From Crocinitomicaceae bacterium (GTDB lineage: Bacteria > Bacteroidota > Bacteroidia > Flavobacteriales_D > Parvicellaceae): a stretch of DNA of 35,624 nt. Location: assembly GCA_002716065.1 (NCBI GenBank), contig PAZE01000027.1:9602-45225 (forward strand), in the 5' to 3' direction. Below, piece by piece: positions 18,744 through 29,451 of this stretch (position 1 is the first letter of the stretch; each line of letters starts with the position of its first letter). Under the pieces are notes generated by a model. It was not told where the DNA came from, did not search any database, and saw nothing but the letters and a program-made list of their open reading frames with translations. Both the position numbers and the translations under genes were made by a program.

Positions 18744-20897
18744 ATGAAACAAATTATACAGCTTTTTACCATTTCTTCTTTTTTTTCACTCATTATTTTT
18801 CCTTCTTTTTCTCAAGTTGTTATTGATCCTACGAATTGCCGTCCTGGTGAAAATGTGGAGTATTGTAAGACTCATCATAGAATGAACGAGTTTAAAAAAA
18901 ATCCTGCATTTCTAAAAATGTACCTTGCTGATCAGGAAATTTTAAAACAACAAGAGCTTCAGCTTAAAAAAGCCAATCAAAAAGGAACTGTATATACTAT
19001 TCCTGTTGTGTTTCATGTTTTGCATAATGGGGGGATTGAAAATATTTCACAAGCTCAAATCTTAGATGCCGTAGATATCTTAAATGAAGATTATCGTTTG
19101 TTAAATGCTGATGCGAATAACGTTCAGCCTACATTTCAGGGAATGCCTGCAGATATTGAAATAGAATTTGCTTTGGCAACAAAAGCTCCAAATGGTCAAT
19201 GTTTTGGAGGTATTACAAGAACTTTAAACAGCATAACTAACGATGGCTCTGATGGATATGATCAAGTTTCTGCCATAATTAATGGAAATGATGTCTACAA
19301 CAACCAGTGGCCTGGAGATGAGTACTTAAATGTATTTGTAGTTAATGATGCTGGTGGTGCGGCAGGGTATACCACTACACCATCAAACTGGACGGGTTCT
19401 CTAATGGTTAATGGTATCTGGATTCTTCATGATTATGTTGGGTCTATTGGTACAGGAACTCCAAGTAAAAGTAGGGCATTAACTCATGAAGTTGGACATT
19501 GGTTAAATTTAGAACATTTATGGGGTCCCAATAATAATCCTGGAAATTCATCTAGTTGTGCTGATGATGATGGTGTAGATGATACTCCTAGATGCATTGG
19601 TGTTACATCCTGCAACCTTACTGCTAATACATGTTCTAATGATGTGATTGATGGGTACTGGACAACTGATGTTGTAGATAATGTTGAAAATTTTATGGAA
19701 TATTCTTACTGCTCTAAAATGTTTACCAATGATCAGCGATCTAGAATGAGAACTGCAATTACTTCTAGTGTTGGAGGAAGGAATAACATTTGGCAAACAA
19801 GCAATTTGAATTCTACTGGGGCAAATGCTACTCCAATAGCATGTGTTGCTCAGTTTATGGTTGATAGACAGGTGATTTGTGCTGGTGATGATTTAAATTT
19901 TACTGACGACTCGTACAGTAATATATCTTCTTGGAATTGGACTTTTCAAGGTGGTTCACCATCAACTTCAACTACCCAAAATCCTCAAGTTAGTTATTCA
20001 TCTCCAGGAGAATATGACGTTACTCTTTCGGTAACCGATATTTTTGGAAACTCTGTTTCTCAGAACTATCCCAATTACATTACTGTTTTAGGCGCTCCAG
20101 GACAAGCACTTCCTGTAACTGAAGGCTTTGAAAGTACTACTCTTCCAAATGACGATTGGTTTATTGAAAATTATGGTGGTCCTGGGTTTGGAATCACTTC
20201 TCAAGCCGCTTATAGTGGAACGAAATCTTTAAAACTAAATAACTCTGCTGGATCAAATTTAGACAAGGATGCCTTTGTAAGCTCAACAATTGATTTGGAA
20301 AACATTACCTCAGCTACTTTAACTTTTAAGTATGCATTTGCTAAGATAACACCTAGCAATAGTGATTTCTTGCAAATTTATGCCAGCAGCAATTGTGGGG
20401 AAAGCTGGGCAGTAAGAAAAAGCATTTCATCTTCACAATTGGCAACACTAAATAATACTGCTTCAAATTATACTCCTGGACCAAATGATTGGGAAACGGT
20501 TACCGTTTCTAATTTTACTTCTGCATATCAGGTAAACAATTTAAGAATTAAGTTTTTGTTTACTAATGGTGGTGGTAATGATTTATACATTGATGACATT
20601 AACCTTTCTGGTCCAGTTGGCTTGAATGAAAATGAAACTATTTTTGACTTTTTTGTTTTTCCTAACCCTACAAATGATGTTGCGAATATTCAATTTTTGC
20701 TGGCAGAAAGTCAGCAGCAAATGGATATTACTTTGCACAACATTGTTGGAGAAACTATAAAAGAAGTATATAATGGAATCATGTCTTCCGGTCAACAGAA
20801 TATAGCTGTTGATGTTTCTGATTTAGCTTCTGGAGTTTATTTTGTTACCATTTCAAATCCCAATAGAAAGGTTGTTCAGCGATTTGTCGTTGAATAA
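18744..20897 (+). CDS. Secreted M43-type (pappalysin-like) metalloprotease with PKD domain and T9SS sorting domain
   Basis: Predicted extracellular zinc protease of 717 residues. After a signal peptide ending near FSQ (residue 24), a propeptide-like region leads to a catalytic domain with the zinc motif HExxHxxxxxH (H248, E249, H252, H258) and a Met-turn NFMEYS (M318), the M43B/metzincin pattern. A PKD domain follows at about residues 370-447 (WNWTFQGGSPST...YDVTLSVTD), then a beta-sandwich domain at about 450-625 starting LPVTEGFES. A type A T9SS sorting domain at 636-717 begins FFVFPNPTND and ends with SGVYFVTISN and a basic tail. The sorting domain implies secretion through the PorSS/T9SS and probable surface attachment. 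It is followed by another T9SS cargo gene. Confidence 0.93.
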   Translation: MKQIIQLFTISSFFSLIIFPSFSQVVIDPTNCRPGENVEYCKTHHRMNEFKKNPAFLKMYLADQEILKQQELQLKKANQKGTVYTIPVVFHVLHNGGIENISQAQILDAVDILNEDYRLLNADANNVQPTFQGMPADIEIEFALATKAPNGQCFGGITRTLNSITNDGSDGYDQVSAIINGNDVYNNQWPGDEYLNVFVVNDAGGAAGYTTTPSNWTGSLMVNGIWILHDYVGSIGTGTPSKSRALTHEVGHWLNLEHLWGPNNNPGNSSSCADDDGVDDTPRCIGVTSCNLTANTCSNDVIDGYWTTDVVDNVENFMEYSYCSKMFTNDQRSRMRTAITSSVGGRNNIWQTSNLNSTGANATPIACVAQFMVDRQVICAGDDLNFTDDSYSNISSWNWTFQGGSPSTSTTQNPQVSYSSPGEYDVTLSVTDIFGNSVSQNYPNYITVLGAPGQALPVTEGFESTTLPNDDWFIENYGGPGFGITSQAAYSGTKSLKLNNSAGSNLDKDAFVSSTIDLENITSATLTFKYAFAKITPSNSDFLQIYASSNCGESWAVRKSISSSQLATLNNTASNYTPGPNDWETVTVSNFTSAYQVNNLRIKFLFTNGGGNDLYIDDINLSGPVGLNENETIFDFFVFPNPTNDVANIQFLLAESQQQMDITLHNIVGETIKEVYNGIMSSGQQNIAVDVSDLASGVYFVTISNPNRKVVQRFVVE

Positions 20898-20968
20898 AAG
20901 GTTGCAAAATAAGGTGTTTAACTATTTCATATTATTTCTTTAATTTGTTGTAAATTATTTTAACTGAA

Positions 20969-23900
20969 ATGAAAAAAATCTTTCTATCGTTATTCCTTGT
21001 TAGCTGTACTCTTTCAATTTTTGCTCAAGGTTTTGGTGATACAATAACAATTCAAACATTAGAGTTTTCTGATATAACCAAAAGAAGAGGGTGGTATGTT
21101 TTTCCTTCAGATACCAACCAGTATCATAAGATTTTAATGCTTTACACCTTAAAATGTGATCCTGCTACCACTCAAGATAATTTTAACTGTGGAGAGTGGG
21201 ATTATACAACTTATACTAATTTATATCAGCATAAAAATTTAAATACACCTTATTATTATCTTCAAAATTCAACCCCTGATAGTATTTTCTACAACAATAA
21301 TCCTAAGTTTGATCTGGTTCAGAATTACGATTCATATATTGTTTACGACTCTGTTTCAAGTGAGAGTTTTTATACCTTAGGGCAAGGGTTATCATCCTCA
21401 AATGAGCTATTTAATACAACTGGAAAATCAGGAAAAGCACAATATTTAATTACTGAAACAGAGCTTACTGCTGCTGGATTAACTGCTGGAACTATTGATA
21501 AGCTTGCTATTGAGCTTTCCTCAATTGGAGCTGTTTTGGATAATGTCGTAATTCGAATAAAGAATACTTCTCTTGCTCAATTAACTTCATCCTCTTATGA
21601 AACTGATAGTTTAACTCAAGTATATAGTTCTTTATTAAATTCATTATCTATTGGTGTTAATACATTTAATTTTACTACTCCATTTTTATGGGATGGTGTT
21701 TCTAATATTGTTGTTGAGTTGTCGTTTACTAACGCCAGTTCTGACTTGGTTAATTATACGGTTTCTTCAGACGATTACTCCTCTCCAATTGGCGTATATA
21801 TGTCAGAAGATGCCTGTTTAGATTTTGAAGGAGATGACATTGTTGATGTCCCATCGAGTGTTTTTAGTGCTGTGGATAGTGCAATTACGATTTCATTTTG
21901 GTGTTATGGAGATCCTAATGTAATGCCTTTTAATTCTTATATTTTTGAAGGAAGGGATATTAATGGATACAGAGTAATAAATTGTCATTTACCTTGGAGT
22001 AACTCTAGAGTTTACTGGGATGCTGGAAATTCCGGAACTAGTTCTTATGACAGGGTGGATCAAGCTGCTAATTTGGAAGATTTTTCTGGAAGGTGGAATC
22101 ACTGGGCATTTACCAAAGATGTTTCAACTGGAGTTATGAATGCCTACTTAAATGGAAGTTTGTTTATGTCGGCAACTGGGAAAACACGTTTAATGGAGGG
22201 GATAACTTCATTTAGAATTGGGGGTACCGCTTCGTCTGGATTTAATGGTGTTTATGATGGTAAAATCAATGAATTTAGAATTTGGGATTCTGCATTAGAT
22301 CAAGCTACAATTCAGTCATGGATGTATCAATCGGTTGATAATTCTCACCCTAACTTTTCTAACCTTTTAGCTTCCTATAGTTTTGATGGGGCTAGTGGAT
22401 TAATGGCTAGCGATTACTCTTCTAATGGTGTTTCGGCTCAATTAATGGGAGTGCCTTCTTGGGAGGTAATAAGTGGTCATAACCTGTTTTTAAATCCTGT
22501 GCCAACTACATTTAGACCAAAATTCACGCTTACTCAAGGCGTTTACTCTTCCCATTTAGACTCTAACCTAGTAATAGATACTGTTTTTTATGATCCAATA
22601 TCAATTGTTGAAACTCAGCCTTATATTGATATGAATTCATCTGGAATTTCTTCTACAATGGTGGATACTATTTTTGGGTATGAATCTGGATGGGGCTATA
22701 CCTATGATCATTTGGGTAATGTTGTTGATTCTATGAATTTTTATGTTGACAATACGTTAATTAATTCCTACAAACAGGTTACTCATCAAATTCAAAATTA
22801 TGTTACTCCCTATGGAATCGGTCTTGATCTTGGCCCTAATGGTTTTCGATGGGTTTATGATGTAACCGACTACATGCCTCTTTTTAACGATACTTTGGAG
22901 ATATCTGCTGGTAATCAACAAGAGCTGATAGATTTAAAATTCATGATGGTAAAAGGAGTTCCACCAAGAGATGTTTTGGATTTTGAAACTATTTGGAGGG
23001 GAGATTATTCTCATGCAAATATTGCTAACGATGTTTCTTTGCCTGCTGTAGATGTCTTAATGAATCCAAATGCGTCCCATTTTAAGGTTAAAACTCGAAC
23101 TACAGGTCATTGGTTTGGAGGTTTTCAAAATTGTGCAGAGTTTTGCCCTAAGCTTCACAACTTAAGTGTTAATGGTATTCAACAATTTGAGTGGTTAAAT
23201 TGGAAAGAGTGCTCTGATAATCCTGTTATTGCTCAAGGAGGAACTTGGATTTACGATCGTGCTGGATGGTGTCCTGGTACTTTCGGAGACACCTATGATC
23301 ATGATATTACACCCTTTGTTAGTCCTGGCACATTTGCTTCAATAGATTATGGAATGGAGGTTACTACTGGTGGAATGGAAGGAAATTACAGAACAACTGT
23401 TCAGCTGGTTTCTTATGGTGATTACAATTTTCAAAATGATGTTGGTGTAATTGATGTTATGGCTCCAAATAATTGGGAATTTCACAATCGATACAATCCA
23501 ATTTGCGATAATCCAAAAATTGTTATTCAGAACAATGGAGAGCAACCTTTAACATCTGCAGAAATCCACTATTGGATTTGTGGAGGACCTCACGAAATTT
23601 TTAATTGGTCTGGGAATTTAGCTTTTGGAGAAACACAAGAAGTTGAGCTTCCTATTGTTAATCCTACTTTTTGGGATCATGCGTATTATTGTCAAAAATT
23701 CACCACTGTTGTTACCAAGGCCAATGGACTTATTGATGATTATCAGCCCAACAATTCTTACACGGTAGACTTTGATGTTCCACCTATGTATCAATCCGAT
23801 ATAGTAATATGGACCTCTACTAATAATGCTGCATATGAAAATGAATTGTATGTTAAAGATGATCAGGGAAATGTTGTTTTTTCAAGAACAAATTTTCAAA

Positions 23901-24379
23901 ATGCAACTTTATATAGAGATACTGTGATTTTAGATCCTGGATGTTACAGGTTGGAATTTTTAGATAGCGATGAGGATGGAATTTCCTTTTTTGCCAACAA
24001 TGATGGTAATGGGTCTTTTCGAATAAAAGCTGTAGGTGGTCCTACGCTTGAACTTTTTGAAGGTGATTTTGGAAAAGAAATTATACATTATTTTACTGTA
24101 GGTTATGCTCTTGAATTAGAAGATAGGACAAATGCCATATTGGATGTTTCTCCAAACCCTAGTAGTGGGTTGTTTACAATCGATGTGGATGGATTTGCTA
24201 ATGGAGTGAAATTGGAGTTGTTTGATGCTTTTGGGAGGTTGGTGATTAGTGACCAAATAAATGCCGTTGATTATCCTTTTAATAAAACATTGGATTTAAA
24301 TCACCTTTCTAATGGGGTTTATTTATTGAGAGCTTTTGATGGGAAAAAAGAAAAGTTTAAAAAGCTTATAAAAAATTAA
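20969..24379 (+). CDS. Secreted PNGase F-related protein with LamG domain and T9SS sorting domain
   Basis: The 1136-residue protein begins with a signal peptide (cleavage after IFAQ, about residue 19). An N-terminal part with LKCDPATTQDNFNCGEWDY (about residues 57-75) resembles proteins related to peptide-N-glycosidase F. A LamG/concanavalin-like domain lies at about 280-480 (LDFEGDDIVDVPS, FRIGGTASSGFNG, INEFRIWDSALD). The PNGase F-like C-terminal region is at about 687-935, with TGHWFGGFQNCAEFC and DRAGWCPG. A CTD follows at 1058-1136 (DVSPNPSSGLFTIDV ... SNGVYLLRAF). PNGase F cleaves N-glycans from Asn; whether this relative keeps that activity is not shown, because I cannot align the catalytic acids with certainty. 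It is 71 bases downstream of the metalloprotease and probably coexpressed. Confidence 0.88.
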   Translation: MKKIFLSLFLVSCTLSIFAQGFGDTITIQTLEFSDITKRRGWYVFPSDTNQYHKILMLYTLKCDPATTQDNFNCGEWDYTTYTNLYQHKNLNTPYYYLQNSTPDSIFYNNNPKFDLVQNYDSYIVYDSVSSESFYTLGQGLSSSNELFNTTGKSGKAQYLITETELTAAGLTAGTIDKLAIELSSIGAVLDNVVIRIKNTSLAQLTSSSYETDSLTQVYSSLLNSLSIGVNTFNFTTPFLWDGVSNIVVELSFTNASSDLVNYTVSSDDYSSPIGVYMSEDACLDFEGDDIVDVPSSVFSAVDSAITISFWCYGDPNVMPFNSYIFEGRDINGYRVINCHLPWSNSRVYWDAGNSGTSSYDRVDQAANLEDFSGRWNHWAFTKDVSTGVMNAYLNGSLFMSATGKTRLMEGITSFRIGGTASSGFNGVYDGKINEFRIWDSALDQATIQSWMYQSVDNSHPNFSNLLASYSFDGASGLMASDYSSNGVSAQLMGVPSWEVISGHNLFLNPVPTTFRPKFTLTQGVYSSHLDSNLVIDTVFYDPISIVETQPYIDMNSSGISSTMVDTIFGYESGWGYTYDHLGNVVDSMNFYVDNTLINSYKQVTHQIQNYVTPYGIGLDLGPNGFRWVYDVTDYMPLFNDTLEISAGNQQELIDLKFMMVKGVPPRDVLDFETIWRGDYSHANIANDVSLPAVDVLMNPNASHFKVKTRTTGHWFGGFQNCAEFCPKLHNLSVNGIQQFEWLNWKECSDNPVIAQGGTWIYDRAGWCPGTFGDTYDHDITPFVSPGTFASIDYGMEVTTGGMEGNYRTTVQLVSYGDYNFQNDVGVIDVMAPNNWEFHNRYNPICDNPKIVIQNNGEQPLTSAEIHYWICGGPHEIFNWSGNLAFGETQEVELPIVNPTFWDHAYYCQKFTTVVTKANGLIDDYQPNNSYTVDFDVPPMYQSDIVIWTSTNNAAYENELYVKDDQGNVVFSRTNFQNATLYRDTVILDPGCYRLEFLDSDEDGISFFANNDGNGSFRIKAVGGPTLELFEGDFGKEIIHYFTVGYALELEDRTNAILDVSPNPSSGLFTIDVDGFANGVKLELFDAFGRLVISDQINAVDYPFNKTLDLNHLSNGVYLLRAFDGKKEKFKKLIKN

Positions 24380-24464
24380 AAATTACCGTTTACTGGCTTA
24401 TTTATGCCATTTAATAAAAAAACAATTGTTAAGGTGTTTTAAATAGTATATTTAAGATTTAAAG

Positions 24465-25589
24465 ATGAAAAAATTAGTTAGTTATTTAGTTGCATTTGTT
24501 TTTGTTGGTTTTGCTTTTATTTCCTGCAAAACAGACTTTGATATCAATGCGCCATATAAGCCAATTCCAATTATATATGGTTTGTTGGATCAATCTCAAG
24601 ACACTCAATTTGTAAAAATCAATAAGTCTTTTATTGGTGATGGCAATAATGTTGATTATGCATCCATTAACGACAGTGTATTGTTTTCCAATATTTCTGC
24701 TAGGGTAGAGCAGTACGCTCCTGGTTTCTCTTCTCCCTTTAAGGTTTATGATTTACAGGAGCTTTGGGTTGGCAATTTGCAAAGTGGTATCTTTTATTCT
24801 GATTCTCAGAAGGTATATTATTTTATTCCTGACGCCCCATTAAATGATGAGCACATGTATCAATTGGTTGTTTCTGTAGATGACTTGGAAGAAGACATTA
24901 CTGCACAGACCTACCTGTTAGATGGCTCTGGATTGAGTTTTGATTATTTATTTAGTTTGGCTTTAGGAATTAATGGGTTAAATCTAGCGGACGTGAACTT
25001 GGGAACTTCAGATGTTTTTTACAGCCCTCAAATTAAATGGAATACAGCTCCCAAAGGAAAGCGATATGAGTTAATAATGAGCTTTCGATATAATGAGGTT
25101 ACTGCTCTTGGCTCACAACCAAAAACCATTTATTGGAACTTAGGAACCCAAACTGCAATTGGTAATGGTGATGCTTTAAATGATTCTGAGAAAATGTTTG
25201 TAAACCTTTCTGGTGAACAATTTTATGAAATGATTAACAGTAGATTAAAAGATTATTCAAATGAGGCTCAGGTTTTAAAGAGAGAGGTTATTGCTGTAGA
25301 TTTTATTGTAAGTGCAGGAAATGAAGATTTGAACACCTATATTGAGGTAAACGAACCCGCAACAGGAGTTGTTACTGAACGACCAACCTTCACAAATATT
25401 AGCGGTGACGGTATTGGTCTATTTGCTAGTAAGTATCAGGTTGCAGTTACCGGAAATCTTTCTGATGGTTCGGTTTTAGAACTCTGCAAGGGTCCTGTTA
25501 CTTCTGGATATAAATTTTGTATTGATTCAACTGATCAGATTACAGCAATATCCAATTTAACTGGTGGTGAAAACGTGGGCTGTAATTAA
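24465..25589 (+). CDS. Outer-membrane-type lipoprotein of unknown function
   Basis: The 374-residue protein has a lipoprotein signal with lipobox F-I-S-C at about residue 21, followed by KTDFDINAPYKPIPIIYGLLDQ. The body is beta-rich with paired strands (for example QFVKINKSFIGDG, YYFIPDAPLNDEHMYQLVV, GKRYELIMSFRYNE) like SusD-neighbour or DUF4249-type Bacteroidota lipoproteins, but I cannot assign it to a named family. The KPIPIIYGLLD opening is a pattern seen in Bacteroidota envelope lipoproteins. It sits 85 bases after the PNGase F-related gene, same strand, and may belong to the same secreted-protein locus. Its stop overlaps the convergent LRR gene by 4 bases. Confidence 0.8.
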   Translation: MKKLVSYLVAFVFVGFAFISCKTDFDINAPYKPIPIIYGLLDQSQDTQFVKINKSFIGDGNNVDYASINDSVLFSNISARVEQYAPGFSSPFKVYDLQELWVGNLQSGIFYSDSQKVYYFIPDAPLNDEHMYQLVVSVDDLEEDITAQTYLLDGSGLSFDYLFSLALGINGLNLADVNLGTSDVFYSPQIKWNTAPKGKRYELIMSFRYNEVTALGSQPKTIYWNLGTQTAIGNGDALNDSEKMFVNLSGEQFYEMINSRLKDYSNEAQVLKREVIAVDFIVSAGNEDLNTYIEVNEPATGVVTERPTFTNISGDGIGLFASKYQVAVTGNLSDGSVLELCKGPVTSGYKFCIDSTDQITAISNLTGGENVGCN

Positions 25590-26212
25590 TACCCACAGTT
25601 ACAAGAGTTTGAAAAATAAATAGTTGTATTGGGAAGAAGACTCTTTATTCTATCTTTTTCTGAATTACTAAATAGTATTACTCTCAGGTCTAATTCTTTT
25701 AATCTAGTTAGAAATTTTATGTTTTCAGAAACTTCAGATAAATCGTTGGACCACAAATCTAAATAGGCTAAGCTTTTTAGTTTGCTAATGTTTTCTGGAA
25801 TTGATTTTATGCTGTTTTGATTGACAATAAGTCTTTTTAAACTTTTGGCACCTAAGATAGCTTCTGGAATCTCTTCAAGTTGGTTTTTACTTAAGTTGAT
25901 TTCTAAAATATGTTTTGGAAAAACAATTGATGAATCAATAGTTGAAAGTTTATTTTTTGAAAGCTTTAGTACATGTAAATTTTTAAAAAAAGAAATTTCT
26001 TTAGGAATTTTAGTTAGCTTTTTCTTTGACAAATCTAGTACGTAAACCAAATCAGGGTTTTTTAATGCCTGTTCAATTGATTTGTATTTTTTACAGGTAT
26101 CCAAGTGATCAAAAGGAAGCTGCTGAGAAAAAAAAGAGCAATAAGAAAAACAGAGAAAAAGGAAGCTTATTAAACTAAGATAGAAGGGCGATGGATTTTT
26201 TTTGGTCGTCAA
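25586..26212 (-). CDS. Leucine-rich-repeat protein, exported
   Basis: The 208-residue protein has a hydrophobic N-terminal signal (FYLSLISFLFLCFSYCSFFS, about residues 10-29) and about six leucine-rich repeats of 22-24 residues (LDLSKKKLTKIPKEI, LKLSKNKLSTI, INLSKNQLEEIPEAI, LIVNQNSIKSIPENI, LDLWSNDLSEV, LDLRVILF), the IPxxI form of short bacterial LRRs. It probably mediates protein contacts outside the inner membrane. The only start before the signal is TTG at 26212, with TGA directly upstream, so the gene overlaps the end of ribF by 38 bases and is likely coupled to it. No other function is visible. Confidence 0.72.
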   Translation of the reverse strand: MTTKKNPSPFYLSLISFLFLCFSYCSFFSQQLPFDHLDTCKKYKSIEQALKNPDLVYVLDLSKKKLTKIPKEISFFKNLHVLKLSKNKLSTIDSSIVFPKHILEINLSKNQLEEIPEAILGAKSLKRLIVNQNSIKSIPENISKLKSLAYLDLWSNDLSEVSENIKFLTRLKELDLRVILFSNSEKDRIKSLLPNTTIYFSNSCNCGY

Positions 26213-27107
26213 TCAATTGCAGTTTTAGTGCATTAATATCGTCAAATTTTTTTTCTTCGCGAATTCTATCAATAAATTCTACTGTAATTTTTTGATTGTA
26301 GATGTTTTGGTTAAAGTTGAAAATATGTACTTCATAAGAAGTGATGTTTTCTTTTTTATTTAGGGTTGGCCTTGTGCCAATATTCATCATGCCATTGTAG
26401 GTGGAGTTATTTGCATTTACTTTTACAGCATACACCCCTTCTGATGGCTTTATTTTATCAAAGTCAGAAATGTCTATATTAGCCGTAGGAAAGCCGATTG
26501 TTCTTCCAATCTTTTCTCCTTCTCTAACAGTTCCTGATAATGTAAATCGATGACCAAGGTAATTATTGGTCTTTTGAATATCGCCATCATAAATGGCGTT
26601 TCTAATTTTTGTAGAACTGATTTTGATGGCGTTAATTTCTTGAGCAGATATTTCATCAATTTTAAATCCATATAGAGGTGATAATTCGTTTAGTAAATCT
26701 AAGTTCCCCTCTCTATTTCTTCCAAATTGATGGTCATATCCAATAACAAGATGGTGTGCATTAAGCTGGTTAACAAGTAAATCTCTTACATATTCTGTTG
26801 GAGATATTCTAGAAAATTCTTTAGTGAAAGGGTGGATAACCAAATGGTCGAGACCATATTTTTCTAATAAGTTGATTTTTTCATCAATGGTGTTAATCAG
26901 TTTTAGGCTAGAATTATCGTTGAGTATTACTTTTCTAGGATGGGGATCAAAAGTTAGAAGAACTGACTCGCCTTGGCAATTTTCAGCAATTTTATTAATT
27001 CTTTTTATAATGGTTTGATGACCAATATGAACACCATCAAATGTTCCTACAGTAATAACAGGATTTTTAATGTTTTTATATGTGTCTATACTGTAGTGAA
27101 CCTTCAA
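26175..27107 (-). CDS. ribF: Bifunctional riboflavin kinase / FMN adenylyltransferase
   Basis: Makes FMN from riboflavin and then FAD from FMN. The 310-residue protein has the N-terminal adenylyltransferase domain (about 1-180) with VGTFDGVHIGHQTI, LTFDPHPR, GYDHQFGRNREG and ISSTKIRNAI. The C-terminal flavokinase domain (about 183-305) has GREGEKIGRTIGFPTANI-like segments (here VREGEKIGRTIGFPTANI), GVYAVKV, MNIGTRPT and an EVHIFNF/VEFIDRIREEKKF end. The start is TTG at 27107, supported because LKVHYSIDTYK fits the family N-terminus. The gene is divergent from atpD. Confidence 0.95.
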   Translation of the reverse strand: MKVHYSIDTYKNIKNPVITVGTFDGVHIGHQTIIKRINKIAENCQGESVLLTFDPHPRKVILNDNSSLKLINTIDEKINLLEKYGLDHLVIHPFTKEFSRISPTEYVRDLLVNQLNAHHLVIGYDHQFGRNREGNLDLLNELSPLYGFKIDEISAQEINAIKISSTKIRNAIYDGDIQKTNNYLGHRFTLSGTVREGEKIGRTIGFPTANIDISDFDKIKPSEGVYAVKVNANNSTYNGMMNIGTRPTLNKKENITSYEVHIFNFNQNIYNQKITVEFIDRIREEKKFDDINALKLQLIDDQKKSIALLS

Positions 27108-27182
27108 TTGGAGAAAAATTAAATTTTTTTGTATTTGTTAGTAACGCAAACTTATGATTTTACAGATAAAAAAGCATAATAA

Positions 27183-28781
<1,599 letters not shown>

Positions 28782-28789
28782 TAAACACT

Positions 28790-29023
28790 ATGGATTTACA
28801 GATAATAACACCAGATAATGAGTTGTTTTCCGGAGAGGTTGATTCAGTTGTGGTTCCAGGGAGTGACGGATTAATAGGTATTCTTAATAATCATGCTCCA
28901 TTGGTTAGCTCTTTAAAAAGTGGAAAAGTTAAGGTGAGTAATGGTGGGCAAGAACAATTTTTCGATGTTAATGGCGGTGTTGTTGAAGTGCTTAAAAATA
29001 AAGTCATTATTCTAGCAACTTAA
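28790..29023 (+). CDS. atpC: F1Fo ATP synthase subunit epsilon, short form
   Basis: Central-stalk subunit of F1. The 77 residues cover only the N-terminal beta-sandwich (LQIITPDNELFSGEVDSVVVPGSDGLIGILNNHAPLVSSLKSG ending in VIILAT). The C-terminal two-helix domain that inhibits ATP hydrolysis in E. coli-type epsilon (about 139 residues) is absent; short epsilon subunits are common in Bacteroidota. It follows atpD by 8 bases and is closed by a strong terminator. Confidence 0.95.
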   Translation: MDLQIITPDNELFSGEVDSVVVPGSDGLIGILNNHAPLVSSLKSGKVKVSNGGQEQFFDVNGGVVEVLKNKVIILAT

Positions 29024-29044
29024 AATTCAAAAATAATTAGACAC

Positions 29045-29076
29045 TAAAAAAGCCCTCTTTTGGAGGGCTTTTTTTA
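29045..29076. terminator. Intrinsic terminator between atpDC and the phasin-like genes, probably bidirectional
   Basis: The stem AGCCCTC (29051-29057) / GAGGGCT (29063-29069) has a 5-base loop, six A on the left (29046-29051) and seven T on the right (29069-29075). It serves atpC on the plus strand and, given the A run, also the minus-strand gene ending at 29096. Confidence 0.93.
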
Positions 29077-29095
29077 GTTAAAGATTGTTGTTGTA

Positions 29096-29446
29096 TTATT
29101 TAGTGTTGTTTTCAACAACTGTAGCTTCTTCTACATTTTCATTATTTGTAGTTTCTTCTTTTGCTTCAGTTTCTTTTTCCATTTTAGATAGCTCATTTAT
29201 TCTATCTTCGAAATCTTTAATGAATGGGAATTTTTCTTCTAATTTATTTTTCCCCTTTGAAATTTGAATTTCTAATTCTTCTTTAGTTGAATCAACAGTT
29301 TTAAAGAAGTCGCCAACAAGGTTTTTACCTTCTGTGTCAGCTTTCTTTCCTACTTCAACCAATTCATCAAATTGAGTCTTCATTTTGTCGTTAGTTTGCT
29401 TTGCTAAACCTAGTCCAGCATAAGCAAGAGTTTTAATTAAATCCAT
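29096..29446 (-). CDS. Phasin-like (COG3937-type) small protein, second of a tandem pair
   Basis: The 116-residue protein begins MDLIKTLAYAGLGLAKQT, followed by a charged amphipathic helix with DELVEVGKKADTEGKNLVGDFF. This matches the pattern of small phasin-related proteins (polyhydroxyalkanoate granule-associated/PhaF-like, COG3937): a short hydrophobic N-terminal helix, a DELVEKG-type motif, then a coiled coil rich in Lys and Glu. The tail is acidic and Glu/Asn/Thr-rich (EETTNNENVEEAT). It is clearly paralogous to the gene just upstream and 5 bases from it. No PHA synthase gene is in the window, so a PHA role is unproven; a general membrane- or granule-surface helper is possible. Confidence 0.78.
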   Translation of the reverse strand: MDLIKTLAYAGLGLAKQTNDKMKTQFDELVEVGKKADTEGKNLVGDFFKTVDSTKEELEIQISKGKNKLEEKFPFIKDFEDRINELSKMEKETEAKEETTNNENVEEATVVENNTK

Positions 29447-29451
29447 AAGTT

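Noticed and set aside
10116-18768. Near-identical signal starts MKQIIQLF in the peptide-binding lipoprotein (10116) and the metalloprotease (18744)
   Set aside because: The match is about 20 bases long, the proteins are otherwise unrelated, and hydrophobic signal sequences converge easily in AT-rich genes. It is not a mobile repeat.
24380-24464. Small hairpin TGGC/GCCA between the PNGase-related and lipoprotein genes
   Set aside because: A 4-base stem followed by A rather than T is too weak for a terminator or attenuator.
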